DNA from: Acidimicrobiaceae bacterium
Lineage (GTDB): Bacteria; Actinomycetota; Acidimicrobiia; Acidimicrobiales; Poriferisodalaceae
Length of the DNA stretch: 64,000 nucleotides
NCBI GenBank assembly: GCA_002722565.1
Contig: PBMG01000022.1
Location: 30,886-94,885 of the forward strand
Reading direction: 5' to 3'
Shown here: positions 63,657 to 64,000 of the stretch, in pieces
Layout of the letters: each line of letters begins with the position of its first letter
Numbering within the stretch: the first letter of the stretch is position 1
Notes under the pieces: generated by a model
The model's database searches: none
What the model was told of the DNA's origin: nothing
The model's input: the letters and a program-made list of their open reading frames with translations, nothing else
Made by a program: the position numbers and the translations under genes

Positions 63657-64000
63657 TTAGCCGGTGGTGTCGATTGCTCTGGTGTTGGGGTTGGTGTGGG
63701 CCCGCAGCACGGTGTTGTGTTGGGCACCGAGCATGTCGAACAATCCACCGTCAGCACCGAGTGCACATAATCCGTCGCCTGCTGGTGTGACGTCGATGAT
63801 GTGTGCGTTCAACGTGTCTGTGTCGAAACTCTCGGTGGTGGCGGTGGTGATGTTGGGTGCGATCGCGATATCGCCGAAGGTGTGAATGGTTCCGGTTGCG
63901 GACAGAAGGTAATAGCCACCTGAGACTATGTGCCCGCCGATGATGTCGGTGACGCCTTGCCCCCCAAGAGAACCCTGGAAGATCGACTGCAGCCCGAAGT
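63657..64000 (-). CDS. C-terminal part of a GYWLV/DGG-type repeat beta-propeller protein (5' end outside window)
   Basis: An open frame of 114 codons runs to the right edge and stops at TAA (63657-63659). It includes GGYYLLSATGTIHTFGDIAIAP and PAGDGLCALGADGGLFDMLGA, which follow the pattern of the GYWLVxxDGGVFxFGDA repeats found in large surface propeller proteins of Acidimicrobiia. The protein is cut at its N-terminus by the window. It ends 110 bases from tRNA-Val. Secretion cannot be judged here. Confidence 0.65.
   Translation of the reverse strand, partial: FGLQSIFQGSLGGQGVTDIIGGHIVSGGYYLLSATGTIHTFGDIAIAPNITTATTESFDTDTLNAHIIDVTPAGDGLCALGADGGLFDMLGAQHNTVLRAHTNPNTRAIDTTG

Noticed and set aside
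63491..63766. A 91-codon minus-strand frame across tRNA-Val
   Set aside because: It covers the tRNA in antisense and conflicts with the open frame at 63657-64000, which has better repeat motifs.

Overview
The window reads as a chromosomal stretch of an aquatic actinobacterium, most likely class Acidimicrobiia. This rests on several observations judged together and not on a phylogeny. Base composition is intermediate. There are four luciferase-like F420-type oxidoreductases, several CaiB-type CoA-transferases, mitochondrial-type aconitase, a candidate actinobacterial 6C small RNA, many leaderless promoters, and at the right edge a surface beta-propeller fragment that resembles the GYWLV/DGG repeat proteins common in that class. 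Coding density is very high. Convergent neighbours often overlap by 4 to 17 bases, operon neighbours often share ATGA-type overlaps, and no gap without a gene exceeds 300 bases.

Region by region. 1-29.5 kb is a catabolic zone: a MaoC hydratase fragment, F420-type oxidoreductases, an antibiotic-biosynthesis-monooxygenase-like protein, a RidA protein, an HD-fold diiron protein divergent from an aldehyde dehydrogenase, a VCBS-repeat lipoprotein, a TauD dioxygenase with a ketopentenoate-hydratase-like protein, a double CaiB protein, tRNA-Leu, an EthD tandem protein, a nitroreductase-SRPBCC fusion, two MFS transporters, a Baeyer-Villiger monooxygenase, a selenoprotein candidate, two phytanoyl-CoA-dioxygenase-like enzymes, a Rieske oxygenase operon, an esterase, a thioesterase and an enoyl-CoA hydratase. 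29.5-42.2 kb mixes central metabolism (fumarase, citrate synthase, aconitase) with acyl-CoA dehydrogenase, a carboxyltransferase, a LysR regulator and the 6C RNA. 42.2-47.8 kb is a lipid-like module: acyltransferase, LarA-like protein, acyl reductase-HAD fusion, with a divergent TetR gene and a palindromic operator. 47.8-52.2 kb is a cell-wall group (Ddl, membrane MurF-like ligase, hydrolase, cysteine-repeat lipoprotein). 52.2-54.2 kb is leuA with a leucine-rich leader peptide and attenuator. 54.2-63.2 kb holds a Ppx/GppA protein, thiolase, F420-type oxidoreductase, release factor 3, zinc-ribbon and J-domain proteins, and a CoA-transferase/acyl-CoA ligase pair. The end has tRNA-Val and the propeller fragment.

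The strongest discovery is at 18.0-19.2 kb. Two open frames are separated only by an in-frame UGA in a W-U-P-P-C redox motif, followed by a bacterial SECIS-like hairpin. Read through, they make one 386-residue peroxiredoxin-like protein fused to a DsbD-N-like domain. Also notable are the leuA leader attenuator, the 6C RNA with its promoter, a recurrent TANNNT box 6-7 bases ahead of start codons (leaderless transcription), two near-perfect operator palindromes, a lipoprotein with three identically spaced four-cysteine repeats, and the LarA-like gene inside a reductase/acyltransferase cluster.

Functionally the region suggests an aerobic heterotroph that oxidises varied organic compounds (terpenoid, aromatic or lipid-like) with oxygenases and F420 enzymes, and feeds acyl-CoA intermediates through CoA-transferases, dehydrogenases, hydratases and thiolases into a TCA cycle partly encoded here. 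Substrates cannot be assigned from sequence alone.
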